Made by a program: the position numbers and the translations under genes. 64,000 bases of DNA from contig JARFRM010000040.1 of NCBI GenBank assembly GCA_029287235.1, positions 39,275 through 103,274 of the forward strand, read 5' to 3'. Of this stretch, positions 16,313-25,599 are shown piece by piece. A model generated the notes under the pieces. The model was not told the DNA's origin. It saw nothing but the letters and a program-made list of their open reading frames with translations, and searched no databases. The DNA comes from Thermoanaerobaculales bacterium (GTDB lineage Bacteria > Acidobacteriota > Thermoanaerobaculia > Thermoanaerobaculales > Sulfomarinibacteraceae). Positions within the stretch are counted from its first letter, which is position 1; each line of letters opens with the position of its first letter.

Positions 16313-16456
16313 CCTGATCCTTCCAGGGCTTTTCGGGCTGTCAATTCAAGCAGTGACATCCTCGACTTAGCCGCAGCTCGGGCAAGGGAAGGGTAACCTC
16401 CCCGCCAACCCGAACTTCGGCGCTCGAATTCGCCAGGCCGCCATTTGTAGCCACCA

Positions 16457-17953
16457 TCAGAACCCCCAGCCCACGCTGCCGGTGATGGTCCATTTCTTTC
16501 CGTCACCGTCGTCCACACGATACAGCAGCCCGAAGCCGATATTGGCCTGGGCGACCGGCACCCCGATCTCGAAACCGGCATATGTCCGGTTCTTCGGCAC
16601 CCAACCCAGATCGCTCCAGGTCCGCAGGATCGTCAGCTTGTAGGCCACACCAATGAAGGCCGCTTTGAGGAACGTACCGCTCCGGTTTGTCTTGCCCGTC
16701 ACCCGGCTCCAGCCGAGGCTCAACTTGCCGCCACCCAGGCCCGGCTCAACCTCGACGAAGGGGCCGCGGAAAATGCACGGCGTCCGGCAGTCATACGTCA
16801 CCGGCTGCGAGCTCAGCATCACCGCCAACGAGGTTGAGACCACCTGTGGATAGCTCAGATGGAGCCCGCCGAGACCGAGCATTATACCGCGGCGGTCTTC
16901 GTCTTCCGAGGCAACTGCTTCCTTCATGGTTGTCGAGCCGATGGGCTTCCGAGGAGGGGCCTCGTTCTCGACAACCTCCCGGCCAACCGGAACGGTCGCG
17001 CCGCACACCGCCTCAATCCCGAACTGGGCAGGATCCGCGAGCTTTCCCCCGGCGACTCGTTCGGCCACGATCGACCCGACCAGCGACTCCCGGTCGAGCT
17101 CCCGATACCGGCGCCGCATGGCCACGACCTGGGGATGGTCAAGCCGATCGCAATAGCCCTCGAGCACCGGTTTGACCTTGCGCCATCGACCCTTGTTGTA
17201 GACCGACGGCTGATACGATTCGTCCCAGCGCGGGGTAACGTAGTCGCCGATATCCACCGGACGAGCGATGATCCAACGGTTGCCTTCGAGGGCCAGGACG
17301 GGGTCTTCCACGTCGCAGAGATCGCGGTAGAAGAGCAGACCCGCGTGGTTCGCCTCCAAATCCGCAATCGCCTGAACTCCTGACGCCAGTTCACCGAGAA
17401 TCAGGCTTTCCTCGACCACACCACGTTGAACGGCTCTTCGCTCCGCCTCTTCGGGAGTCTCGCCGCTTGCGATCCTCCTCCGGTATGAAGCGTACTGATT
17501 CCAGCCCGACGATACGAGATGCCCCAACTTGTCTGTGCCGAACCGCACCCCCGCAACCTCGATGGTCGGGGTGTAGGGCATCCAGGTCCCGGTGTCGATG
17601 GTGGGATGGCTGGAGTAGAGATTGGTCTGTCGGTACTTGCGCTGCTCATCGCCGCCGTCGGGGATCCGATCCACCCACTCGGAGTTCCACGCCCAGATCT
17701 GGAAATCATGCAGCAGAATAAAGCGCATCCGGCTGCGAAAGGCCGCAGCGATCTGCCGGCAGCTCTTCGGTGGCCGATGATCGGGGAAGCTCGCGAGGGC
17801 CCGCTCGAGCTCGAGGTTGAAACGCGCATTGACCGCCTCGGTCGAATCCGCCAACGACCGCCCCCACGCCCAGTACTGATCGGTCTCCAACGCCGCCGAT
17901 GAACCGGCAAGCAGCATCAGAACCGACCCGATGAAGAGTCCCCGTAAGTTCAT
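16457..17953 (-). CDS. Exported protein of unknown function with barrel-like C-terminus, in hopanoid operon
   Basis: 498 residues. Signal peptide MNLRGLFIGSVLMLLAGSSA with cleavage near 20-21. Residues 25-340 are mostly helical and soluble, with a conserved-looking FGTDKLGHLVSSGWNQY block (139-154) similar in style to small periplasmic proteins with a DKLGH motif. From about residue 345 the sequence alternates polar and hydrophobic residues in short strands (LGLGGLHLSYPQVV, LGGGKLSLGWSRV, AGFEIGVPVAQANIGFGLLYRV) and ends in GWGF-stop, an outer-membrane barrel-type C-terminus. Its ATG overlaps the hpnG stop by 4 bases. Family not recognised; an envelope role linked to hopanoids is inference. 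Confidence 0.7.
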   Translation of the reverse strand: MNLRGLFIGSVLMLLAGSSAALETDQYWAWGRSLADSTEAVNARFNLELERALASFPDHRPPKSCRQIAAAFRSRMRFILLHDFQIWAWNSEWVDRIPDGGDEQRKYRQTNLYSSHPTIDTGTWMPYTPTIEVAGVRFGTDKLGHLVSSGWNQYASYRRRIASGETPEEAERRAVQRGVVEESLILGELASGVQAIADLEANHAGLLFYRDLCDVEDPVLALEGNRWIIARPVDIGDYVTPRWDESYQPSVYNKGRWRKVKPVLEGYCDRLDHPQVVAMRRRYRELDRESLVGSIVAERVAGGKLADPAQFGIEAVCGATVPVGREVVENEAPPRKPIGSTTMKEAVASEDEDRRGIMLGLGGLHLSYPQVVSTSLAVMLSSQPVTYDCRTPCIFRGPFVEVEPGLGGGKLSLGWSRVTGKTNRSGTFLKAAFIGVAYKLTILRTWSDLGWVPKNRTYAGFEIGVPVAQANIGFGLLYRVDDGDGKKWTITGSVGWGF

Positions 17954-18657
17954 CGATCATCGTTATCGGCCGACATGGCCAGATCCGGCCCGGCCAGGGC
18001 CCACACCCGCCGCATGGACCGACCCGCAGCCGCGTTGGCTAATCCGAGGGCAATCAGCTTCGGCCACAAACGAGGTCGAAAGACGAGTCCGAGAACCGTC
18101 GAAACCCGAAGCCGCCCCCTGACATCGGAGACCTTCGTGACCACCTTCGGAAGTTCGTGGTCCGCCGTGTCCCCCACCGCCCGAACGACCAGCCAGGGTA
18201 TTCCGGCATCCGTCGCGACCCGCCCCACACCGGCGCTCTCCATGTCCACCGCCGCAGCTTTCCATCGCTCTCGAAGCTCACGTTTCAGACCCCGCGACCT
18301 GACCACCTCTTCGGCGTGAACCATTCGCTCCATGGACGTGGGAATCGAGTTGCCGATCTCGGCCACCAGACGTTTCCGCCAGCCCGAATCCGTCTGCAAA
18401 AGGCCTTCACCGGTGGCGACGACCGCCTCGGGTACCATCACCGTCCCCGGCTCGAGAGACGGATCCAGTCCGCCCGAGATTCCCCAGCTGACGAGCGCCG
18501 ACGCGCCGCGTTCCAGGAGTCGGGTCGCCGCAGTCTCGGCCCGTATCCGGCCCATACCTCCAACCTCAATATCGACGGCTTCGTTGGTCGGCCCGATCCA
18601 CCGCCGCTCAACCTCGAGAGCGGTGACGATCCCCAGGATCGACCGGTCCCGATTCAT
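17950..18657 (-). CDS. hpnG: Hopanoid-associated phosphorylase/nucleosidase HpnG
   Basis: 235 residues of the purine nucleoside phosphorylase/MTA-SAH nucleosidase fold: SWGISGGLDPSLEPG, VMVPEAVVATGEG and the active-site VDMESAGVGRVA. Residues 180-215 (RPRLWPKLIALGLANAAAGRSMRR) form the HpnG-type C-terminus. HpnG removes adenine from adenosylhopane to give the ribosyl form on the path to bacteriohopanetetrol. The ATG at 18657 overlaps the shc stop (ATGA), and the stop overlaps the next gene's ATG. The longer frame start inside shc is rejected. Confidence 0.92.
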   Translation of the reverse strand: MNRDRSILGIVTALEVERRWIGPTNEAVDIEVGGMGRIRAETAATRLLERGASALVSWGISGGLDPSLEPGTVMVPEAVVATGEGLLQTDSGWRKRLVAEIGNSIPTSMERMVHAEEVVRSRGLKRELRERWKAAAVDMESAGVGRVATDAGIPWLVVRAVGDTADHELPKVVTKVSDVRGRLRVSTVLGLVFRPRLWPKLIALGLANAAAGRSMRRVWALAGPDLAMSADNDDR

Positions 18658-20642
18658 CCCTTCGCTTCGATCGAAGCGAGAGAGTTGCGGTAGCGGGCCA
18701 ACGCCCACAGCGGGAAGTACTGGGTGTAGCCGTGGTATTTGAGGTAGAACACTCGTGGGAAGCCCGGCGCCGTGAAGAACGCATCCCGCCAGCGCCCGTC
18801 CGTTTCGAGGCTATTGACGAGATACTCGGCGCCCCGACGCACCGCCTCCGAGTCGGCCCGGCCCGCCGCCATCAGACCGAGGAGCGCCCAAGCGGTCTGG
18901 AAGGCGGTGCTGGCGTCGTGGGTGCAGCTCGGCCTGGAGTCGAGATAACTGTCGTTGGTCTCGCCCCAGCCGCCGTCGGCGTGTTGCACCGATTCCAGCC
19001 AATCCACGGCCCGATCCATCATGTCGCGGGACTCGTGATCCTCAACGAACTCCAGCGCCGAAAGCACCGACCAGGTGCCATAGATGTAGTTGGTGCCCCA
19101 CCGGCCGAACCACGACCCGTCGGGCTCCTGCTCCGAACGCAGATAGTCCAGCACCCGGTTCAGGCACTCCCGATCCTCGGCCCGCCCGAGTTGACCCATA
19201 AGGGCCACACAACGCGCCGAGACATCAACCGTCGGCGGATCGAGGAGCGCGCCGTGATCGGCGAAAGGGATTTCGTTGAGCGCGTAGTGGGTGTTGTCCG
19301 CGTCGAAGGCCGCGAAGCCGCCGTTGGACGACTGCATGCCCCGCAGCCAATCGGCCGCCCGTTCGATGGACCCGGTGTAGCGGTCTCGATCCACCGAGCG
19401 GTGCATGGCCCAGCCGACCACCGCGGTGTCGTCGAGGTCCGGGTAGTAGGCGTTTTCATACTGAAAGGCCCAACCGCCGCCCGCCAGGTTCCGATGATCG
19501 ACCTGCCAGTCGCCGGGCTCGTCGAGAAGCTGCAGCGAACGCAGCCATTCGAGCGCCCGCCCGAGCTCCTCCCGATTCTTCTCGGCGCCGTCCTCGAGCA
19601 GCGCCAGCGCGGCGAGCCCCGTGTCCCACACGGGCGATACGCAGGGCTGGCAATATGCCGAGTCCTGATCCACAACGAGCAGATCATCGATGGCCCGGCG
19701 CGCCTGCACCATCAGAGGCTCGGCGGCGTCGTGGCCGAGAAGATCGAGCGCCATATAGGCGTTGATCATCGCCGGGAAGATGGCTCCCAAACCGCCCTCG
19801 TTGCACCGTGGGACAAACCACTCTTCAGCCTTTTTCAGCGCCCTGCGCCGGACAAAACCCGGGATCAGCGGTTCCAGAGGACGGACCATTCGTTCGACCC
19901 TGAGGATCAGCCGGTTCATGGGCGACCTGACCGGGAAGTAGTCCCGCTCCTCCTCGGGGTCCACGGTGAAGAGTTCGCGGATGTCGACGTCAGCCGGGTT
20001 GGCCGCGCGGGCCTTGGCGGCGTAGATCACGAAGAGGGGCACCATCACGGTCCGGGACCAGTAGGAGACCTTGTCGATGTGAAAGAAGAACCATTTCGGA
20101 AGAAGCATGATCTCCGGCGGAATGAAAGCAACGGCACTCCACGGCACCTGGCCGAAGATGGCCAGGGCGATCCGGGTGAAGACGTTCGCTCGCGCCGCTC
20201 CACCTCGCTCGAGAAGCGCTTCCCTCGCCCGCTTCATATGCGGGGCGTCGGGATCATCGCCGATCAGCTTGAGCGCGTAATAGGCCTTGACGGTGCAACT
20301 GATGTCGAGATCGCCGTCGAAATAAAGGGGCCAGCCGCCGTGCTCGGCCTGCCGCGACCTCAGGTAGCGGGCGATCTTGGCTTCGAGCTCGGGTTCTTTC
20401 TGCCCCAGATACCTCAGGAAGAGAACGTACTCGGCGGGGATGGTGCAGTCAGCCTCGAGCTCGTAGCACCAGTGCCCATCAGGGTGCTGATCGGCGAGCA
20501 GTGCATCGCGTCCCAGTGCAACGGCATCCACGAGATCATCCAGCGTCGTTTGTGTGGGTAGTTTCTCAATTGCTCGGGCCATTCCCGCTGATCCCCCTGG
20601 AGATTCCGAAAACCGTCGTCCGTATCGCACCGGCGGCATCAT
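18654..20642 (-). CDS. shc: Squalene-hopene cyclase
   Basis: 662 residues, normal length. Converts squalene to hopene/diplopterol at the inner membrane. The catalytic DxDD motif is DLDD in YYPDLDDTAVVGWAM. Many QW repeats are present (QHPDGHWCYELEADC, QAEHGGWPLYFDGD, SNGGFAAFDADNTHY, EPDGSWFGRWGTNYIYGTW, HADGGWGETNDSYLD). It is the first gene of the minus operon shc-hpnG-unknown-ade-SDR, overlapping hpnG by 4 bases. Met21 (20582) with a GGGGGA-rich upstream is an alternative start; everything conserved lies after it. Confidence 0.96.
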   Translation of the reverse strand: MMPPVRYGRRFSESPGGSAGMARAIEKLPTQTTLDDLVDAVALGRDALLADQHPDGHWCYELEADCTIPAEYVLFLRYLGQKEPELEAKIARYLRSRQAEHGGWPLYFDGDLDISCTVKAYYALKLIGDDPDAPHMKRAREALLERGGAARANVFTRIALAIFGQVPWSAVAFIPPEIMLLPKWFFFHIDKVSYWSRTVMVPLFVIYAAKARAANPADVDIRELFTVDPEEERDYFPVRSPMNRLILRVERMVRPLEPLIPGFVRRRALKKAEEWFVPRCNEGGLGAIFPAMINAYMALDLLGHDAAEPLMVQARRAIDDLLVVDQDSAYCQPCVSPVWDTGLAALALLEDGAEKNREELGRALEWLRSLQLLDEPGDWQVDHRNLAGGGWAFQYENAYYPDLDDTAVVGWAMHRSVDRDRYTGSIERAADWLRGMQSSNGGFAAFDADNTHYALNEIPFADHGALLDPPTVDVSARCVALMGQLGRAEDRECLNRVLDYLRSEQEPDGSWFGRWGTNYIYGTWSVLSALEFVEDHESRDMMDRAVDWLESVQHADGGWGETNDSYLDSRPSCTHDASTAFQTAWALLGLMAAGRADSEAVRRGAEYLVNSLETDGRWRDAFFTAPGFPRVFYLKYHGYTQYFPLWALARYRNSLASIEAKG

Positions 20643-20869
20643 GTGCGAGCCATGATTCTACAACCGCGGAATGATACCTGTGAGCCGATATGATGCCATC
20701 ACCACGAGTTTCCGTTAGAGTCGAAATCAGACCCCGGCATGCTATCAAAGAGATCGATGCCTACTCCCGGGACGGTGTCCCCGCACACGGCGATCCGGGT
20801 GTCGGCACGGAGGCTGATCGACAACCGTCACCGGGAGGCCAACCCGATCCTCGTGAGATAATCTCCTCC

Positions 20870-22966
20870 GTGAGAGCTCACAGTTCGATCCTGACCGGGG
20901 CCCTTTCCGCGGCGATGGCGATGCTGCTGCTCACGCCGGCGGCCGAGACTGCGGAGCCGAAGCTGCCGAAACCCAACGACCGGTGGATTGAGGTCAGAAC
21001 CGCCAATTTCACCCTCTTTTCCAACGCCAACGAAAGGACGACCACGGCGGCCGGCAGCAACCTCGAACAGCTACGTGCCGTCCTGGGATCCCTCTTCGGC
21101 GGAATGAAGCTCACATCGCCGGTGCCGACCACCATCTTTGTCTTCGACCATCCGAAGTCATTCGCTCCGTACAGCCTCCTTGACGATGGAAAGGCGAAAG
21201 AGCTCGGCGGCTACTTCAGTCCCGGACCGCTCGCCAACAACGTCGCCATCGTCGGCAACCGGTACAGCAGAGATGTCTCGTCGATCATCTACCACGAGTA
21301 CATCCACTATGTGCTGAACACCAATCAGGCGGAGCTGCCCCTGTGGTTGAACGAGGGTCTCGCCGAGTTGTACTCGACCTTCGATGTCGAGGACGGTGTG
21401 GCGAGCATCGGCTACCCCATCGGAACTCACCTCGAATGGCTCCGAAACAACCCGCTGATTCCCATGGCCGAGCTCGTCGCCATTGATCATGATTCTCCCG
21501 AGTACAACGAAGGTCATCGCCGAGGGGTCTTCTACGCCCAGTCGTGGGCTCTCACCCATATGCTGGTGATGGGCCCGCCGGAGGGTTCCAGCCGAGCCAC
21601 AATCTATGCAAACCTGCTCCGGCAGGGAATCGACGACGAGGACGCCTTCCGCCAGGCGATGGGGGGAACCTACAGAGAGATCGAGAGGGAGCTCAACCAC
21701 TATGTCCGCGGGAGGAAGTTCTCCTACTCGAAACTGCCCGTCAAAGAGCAGACGACCGGCCCCTCGACCGTCACCGAGATGACCTATCCCGAGGTCCTCA
21801 CCCGGTTGGGCGGGCTCCTCATGGCATTGGGGCCCGACCGGTCCGAGTTCGCCGCCGCACACTTTGCCGCAGCCCTCCGGATCGATGAGAATTACGGGCC
21901 GGCCATCGCCGGTGTCGGACGGCTCGATGAACTCGCCGGCCGCGATGAAGCCGCTCTCGCCCGATACCGACGTGCGGCGGAACTCGCGCCGGACGACTTC
22001 ATGATCAACTACCTGCTCGGCGACGCTCTCTTCAAGCAATACGAGAGCGCCGAGTCGACCGAGGAGAAGACAGCGCTTCGGGATCAGGCGCGCGCTGCGC
22101 TGAGGCGTGCAGCAGTGCTGCGTCCGAGCTTCGCGGAAGCATGGGCGAAACTCGGCACGACCTACACCTGGGATCCCATACCCAATGACATGGGGGTCAA
22201 GGCCATGGAACACGCCCACCGCCTGCTGCCCAAACGGGGCGATGTGGGTTTCAACCTCACCCTCCTCTATCTCCGTCGGGATCGCCTCGAGGATGCGATG
22301 GAAACGGTCGCTCGTATGAGGGCTTCCGGCGTCGACCGGCAAACCGTGCGTGCGGCCGACGAGCTGACGGTTTCTCTCGAGAACCGTCGGGCCGAGGCGC
22401 TTGCTCGTGCCAGCCAGGCCGAGATCGGGGGTTCCGGCATCGAAAACGGCACCGACGGCGGGATCCAACGATCGCCGGGCGCCGCCGAGAGACAGGAGTT
22501 CACCACCCGCTACAACGAGGCCGTTGCCATGATCAACGCCGGCAAGATCGATGAGGCCATCACGCAGCTTGAAACGCTTGTGGTGGAAGCCCCCTCGGAA
22601 GATCACGTCCGCACGGCCCAGGGGCTCCTCGATCAGACCCGTGTATTCGTTTCATACAGAACACAAGCCGAGAAGGCCCTCGCCCTTTCAAACTCGGGCG
22701 AGATCGAGGCCGCCATCGAGGTTCTCGAAGCTTTGACGGGCCAGGCCCCCGATGAAATCCAGGAGGCGGAGGTCGGCCGATTCCTTGCCAAGCTCTATGC
22801 GTATCGCGATTTTCAGGTCCATTACAACGAGGCGGTGGATCTGGTGAACACCGGTGACCTCGCCGCCGCCATCGACATTCTCGAACCTCTGGTGAATACC
22901 GCTCCCACCGCACAGCTCACCGCCATGGCGGATGCCCTTCTGAAAGACCTGAGAAAGAGCCCTTGA
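20870..22966 (+). CDS. Secreted gluzincin-type metallopeptidase with TPR repeats
   Basis: About 698 residues from the GTG at 20870, chosen because it gives a signal peptide (ILTGALSAAMAMLLLTPAAE); the frame is open for 60 codons further upstream. A zinc-peptidase motif HEYIH (142-146), with the third ligand in LNEGLAELY about 16 residues on, marks a DUF1570-like gluzincin. The C-terminal half has several tetratricopeptide repeats (ALARYRRAAELAPDDFMINY, NEAVAMINAGKIDEAITQLE, NEAVDLVNTGDLAAAIDILE). It is probably an envelope or periplasmic peptidase with a protein-binding TPR arm; the target is unknown. It is divergent from shc. Confidence 0.82.
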   Translation: MRAHSSILTGALSAAMAMLLLTPAAETAEPKLPKPNDRWIEVRTANFTLFSNANERTTTAAGSNLEQLRAVLGSLFGGMKLTSPVPTTIFVFDHPKSFAPYSLLDDGKAKELGGYFSPGPLANNVAIVGNRYSRDVSSIIYHEYIHYVLNTNQAELPLWLNEGLAELYSTFDVEDGVASIGYPIGTHLEWLRNNPLIPMAELVAIDHDSPEYNEGHRRGVFYAQSWALTHMLVMGPPEGSSRATIYANLLRQGIDDEDAFRQAMGGTYREIERELNHYVRGRKFSYSKLPVKEQTTGPSTVTEMTYPEVLTRLGGLLMALGPDRSEFAAAHFAAALRIDENYGPAIAGVGRLDELAGRDEAALARYRRAAELAPDDFMINYLLGDALFKQYESAESTEEKTALRDQARAALRRAAVLRPSFAEAWAKLGTTYTWDPIPNDMGVKAMEHAHRLLPKRGDVGFNLTLLYLRRDRLEDAMETVARMRASGVDRQTVRAADELTVSLENRRAEALARASQAEIGGSGIENGTDGGIQRSPGAAERQEFTTRYNEAVAMINAGKIDEAITQLETLVVEAPSEDHVRTAQGLLDQTRVFVSYRTQAEKALALSNSGEIEAAIEVLEALTGQAPDEIQEAEVGRFLAKLYAYRDFQVHYNEAVDLVNTGDLAAAIDILEPLVNTAPTAQLTAMADALLKDLRKSP

Positions 22967-22979
22967 CCTAGGGAGACCG

Positions 22980-23174
22980 ATGATGTCTAAATCGACTCTA
23001 AAGACGCGCAGACGTTTCACGCACACCCGACGATCCTCTTCGGTGCCTCGTTTTTCCGGAAACGTCCCAGCGGATCGAAGACAAGACCAACCACATGGGC
23101 TTGCCGAGCAAACCCGAGATCACCCGGCAGATGGTGCGATGGCCGGCATCAACTCAAGGGGACGACGATGGTGA
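22980..23174 (+). CDS. Doubtful small basic ORF before the acetyltransferase
   Basis: 64 codons starting ATGATG six bases after AGGGAG, and overlapping the start of the GNAT gene by 7 bases. The product is Arg/Ser-rich with no recognisable domain. The ribosome site is acceptable, but composition looks like translated leader sequence. Kept only as a possibility. Confidence 0.2.
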   Translation: MMSKSTLKTRRRFTHTRRSSSVPRFSGNVPADRRQDQPHGLAEQTRDHPADGAMAGINSRGRRW

Positions 23175-23668
23175 TTGTTGAAACAACACGATTGGAGCTT
23201 CGCGAACTGACGGTCGAAGACGCCGAGTTCATTCTCGGTCTGGTCAACGAGCCGTCGTTCCTGGCCAACATCGGCGACAAGGGCGTGCGGACGTTGGACG
23301 ACGCAAAGCGGTTCATCCTCGACGGGCCCTGGAAACGCGGCCAGAGACGCGGCTACGGTCAGTTCCTCGTTGAGCTCAAGCCGGACGCGACCCCCATCGG
23401 TGTGTGTGGCCTGCTCTACCGGAATAATCTCGGTGTCACCGATATCGGATGCGCGTTCCTGCCGGGGTTTTGGAGGCAGGGATTCGCATTCGAAGCCGCC
23501 ACCGCCGTAATGAACTACGGCCGGTCGAGGCTGGGCATCGAGAAGATCGTCGGGCTGACCTCGGAAGAGAACCTCGCCTCCATCGCCTTGCTCGAGAAGT
23601 TCGGGATGAAGTTCGAGAAGACCGTCAAGATGACCGACGACGATCCCGGCACGGCACTGTATTCCTAA
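23168..23668 (+). CDS. GNAT N-acetyltransferase (RimJ/RimL-like)
   Basis: 166 residues. N-terminal TTRLELRELTVEDAEFILGLVNEPSF, then IGVCGLLYRNNLGVTDIGCAFLPGFWRQGFAFEA (beta4 and the acetyl-CoA pyrophosphate loop region) and IEKIVGLTSEENLASIALLEKFGMKFE, typical of RimJ/RimL-type acetyltransferases acting on protein N-termini or small amines. The AAGGGG Shine-Dalgarno is about 7 bases before the ATG. It stands alone; no cognate acceptor is evident nearby. Confidence 0.92.
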   Translation: MVIVETTRLELRELTVEDAEFILGLVNEPSFLANIGDKGVRTLDDAKRFILDGPWKRGQRRGYGQFLVELKPDATPIGVCGLLYRNNLGVTDIGCAFLPGFWRQGFAFEAATAVMNYGRSRLGIEKIVGLTSEENLASIALLEKFGMKFEKTVKMTDDDPGTALYS

Positions 23669-23759
23669 GATTCTGTAAGCAGGTCCTTTAGGGCCCGCGA
23701 CCACTTCGTCGCCATAGCAACCGGCACCCATCGACAGATGCTTCGGAACGAAGACTAAA

Positions 23760-23835
23760 CTGACTGATTATCGAAGAAAATGACCGAATTCGACAAAAAT
23801 CGACCAAAATCTGTCTTTCTGCTACACTCATCGCG
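23760..23835 (+). promoter_or_regulatory. AT-rich promoter region of the DEAD-box helicase gene
   Basis: A markedly AT-rich island with the short repeat ATTCGACAAAAATCGACCAAAAT ends in a TACACT box (about 23823-23828), some 105 bases before the ATG. This implies a long 5' leader, as is common for DEAD-box helicase genes. The assignment of boxes is by eye. Confidence 0.35.
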
Positions 23836-23934
23836 TTCCGGGTGCGCTGCCCACTCCGTTCCTCACCAGCTGCCCTCCCATTGACCCCCGTTTCGGTGTG
23901 CGAGCGCCCGCGGACAAACCCCACTGGAAATACC

Positions 23935-25599
23935 ATGCACGAAATCTCCTTCCCCGACGTCCCCGCGGGCCTCGGCACCGTCCTCGCCGAGCGCGGCTTC
24001 ACCGAGCTCACCCCTATCCAGACAGCGGTCCTGAATCCCGACGTCGCCGGCCGCGATCTGCGTATCTCGTCGCAGACCGGTTCCGGCAAGACCGTTGCTC
24101 TCGGGCTGGTTGTTGCCGAAGAGGTCGTAGAAGCCGTGAACCTGGTCAATCGCGGTCCGGTGCGCGCTCGGCCCTCGGTGGTGCTGATCGCACCCACCCG
24201 GGAGCTGGCGGTCCAGCTCACCGAAGAGCTGTCGTGGTTGTTCAAACCCCTCGGCGCGACCGTGGTGTCGCTCACGGGCGGGACCTCGCTCGGCATCGAC
24301 TTTCGCGACCTCAAGCGCGACCCGCAGGTGCTCGTCGGCACCCCCGGCCGGGTGCGTGACCACCTCGAGCGTGGCAGCCTCGAGCTCGACCGGGTCAGAG
24401 TCGTCGCCCTCGACGAGGCCGATGAAATGCTGGCCATGGGATTCGAGGAAGAGGTCTCTGCGATCCTCGATGCGACACCGGAGGATCGTCGCACCCATCT
24501 CGTCTCGGCCACCTTTCCCCCGCGAGTGAGGTCGGTGGCGGCACGCCATCAACGCGATTCGCTGATGATCGCAGGCACCACGCCCGGTGAATCCAACTCC
24601 GACATCGACTATCGAACCATGGTGGTGGCCGCAAACCAACGGCTCTCGGCGCTGGTCAACGTACTCCTCATGGAGCCCGATGCGAAGACGCTCATCTTTG
24701 TCCGAACCCGGATCGACACGACCGGGCTCTCCGACGCCCTCGCCGATCTCGGCTTTGCCGCGCGACCGCTCTCCGGTGACCTCAACCAGCGCGAGCGAAC
24801 CTCGACTCTGAACGCCTTCCGGCGCGGTCAGACACCGATCCTCGTCGCCACCGATGTGGCGGCACGCGGTCTCGACGTCCAGGACATCGCCCAGGTCATC
24901 CACGTCGATCTTCCCGAGAACGCTGAAATGCTGACCCACCGAAGCGGTCGCACCGGACGGGCCGGGCGCAAGGGCCGCAGCCTCATCTTCGTGCCACCGC
25001 GAGCCGTTCGCAGGGTGGACTTCATGCTGCGCGATGCCGGCGTCAACGCCACCCGGACCGACATTCCCAACCGCGACGACATCTTCAAATCCGCCGACCG
25101 GCGGCTCATCGAAAGATTCGCGGAGGTCGAAACGACCGACCGCGCCGACGCGGCTCGCCTTCACAAGGTGGCCGCCGAACTGCTCGAAGATCGGGATCCT
25201 GCAGCCGTTGTCGCCACTCTCCTCGCGGAGGCGGATCACGGCGGGCCCTGCGTGCCGCGAGACATCATTCCCGTGCCCGTCCAGGACAGCCGCGAGTTCC
25301 AGCCTCGCAGCTCGCGAAAACAGCGGCGAGCCTCGTGCAACTGGGCCCGTTTCCAGGTCAGCTGGGGGAGCCACCACGGCGCCGAACCGGGACGGCTGTT
25401 GGCCATCGCCTGCCGTCGCGGCCAGATCACCAGCAAGGATATCGGCGCCATCACCATCGGCAGTCGTTCATCCATGATCGAGGTCAATCCCAAGATCGCC
25501 CGAGCCTTCAGCCGCTCCGCCGCCCGCCCCGACCCGCGCGACCCCAGGATCAAGTTCCGCGAGTGGCAGGAATCGAAACCCCAAGGACACCGACGGTAG
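23935..25599 (+). CDS. DEAD-box ATP-dependent RNA helicase (DeaD/DbpA-like)
   Basis: 554 residues. Q motif GFTELTPIQ (21-29), Walker A SQTGSGKT (46-53), PTRELAVQL, TPGR, the DEAD box in LDEADEML, SAT, then helicase C motifs including ARGLDVQD and HRSGRTGRAG. The last ~90 residues (NWARFQVSWGSHHGAEPGRL ... GAITIGSRSSMIEV) form a DbpA-type RNA-binding domain, so it likely remodels structured RNA such as rRNA. ATG at 23935 (MHEISFPDV) is chosen because it begins the conserved region; the frame extends 31 codons upstream without a ribosome site. Confidence 0.96.
   Translation: MHEISFPDVPAGLGTVLAERGFTELTPIQTAVLNPDVAGRDLRISSQTGSGKTVALGLVVAEEVVEAVNLVNRGPVRARPSVVLIAPTRELAVQLTEELSWLFKPLGATVVSLTGGTSLGIDFRDLKRDPQVLVGTPGRVRDHLERGSLELDRVRVVALDEADEMLAMGFEEEVSAILDATPEDRRTHLVSATFPPRVRSVAARHQRDSLMIAGTTPGESNSDIDYRTMVVAANQRLSALVNVLLMEPDAKTLIFVRTRIDTTGLSDALADLGFAARPLSGDLNQRERTSTLNAFRRGQTPILVATDVAARGLDVQDIAQVIHVDLPENAEMLTHRSGRTGRAGRKGRSLIFVPPRAVRRVDFMLRDAGVNATRTDIPNRDDIFKSADRRLIERFAEVETTDRADAARLHKVAAELLEDRDPAAVVATLLAEADHGGPCVPRDIIPVPVQDSREFQPRSSRKQRRASCNWARFQVSWGSHHGAEPGRLLAIACRRGQITSKDIGAITIGSRSSMIEVNPKIARAFSRSAARPDPRDPRIKFREWQESKPQGHRR

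Noticed and set aside
18732..20561. 609-codon plus-strand ORF
   Set aside because: Antisense shadow of shc, produced by high GC third positions.
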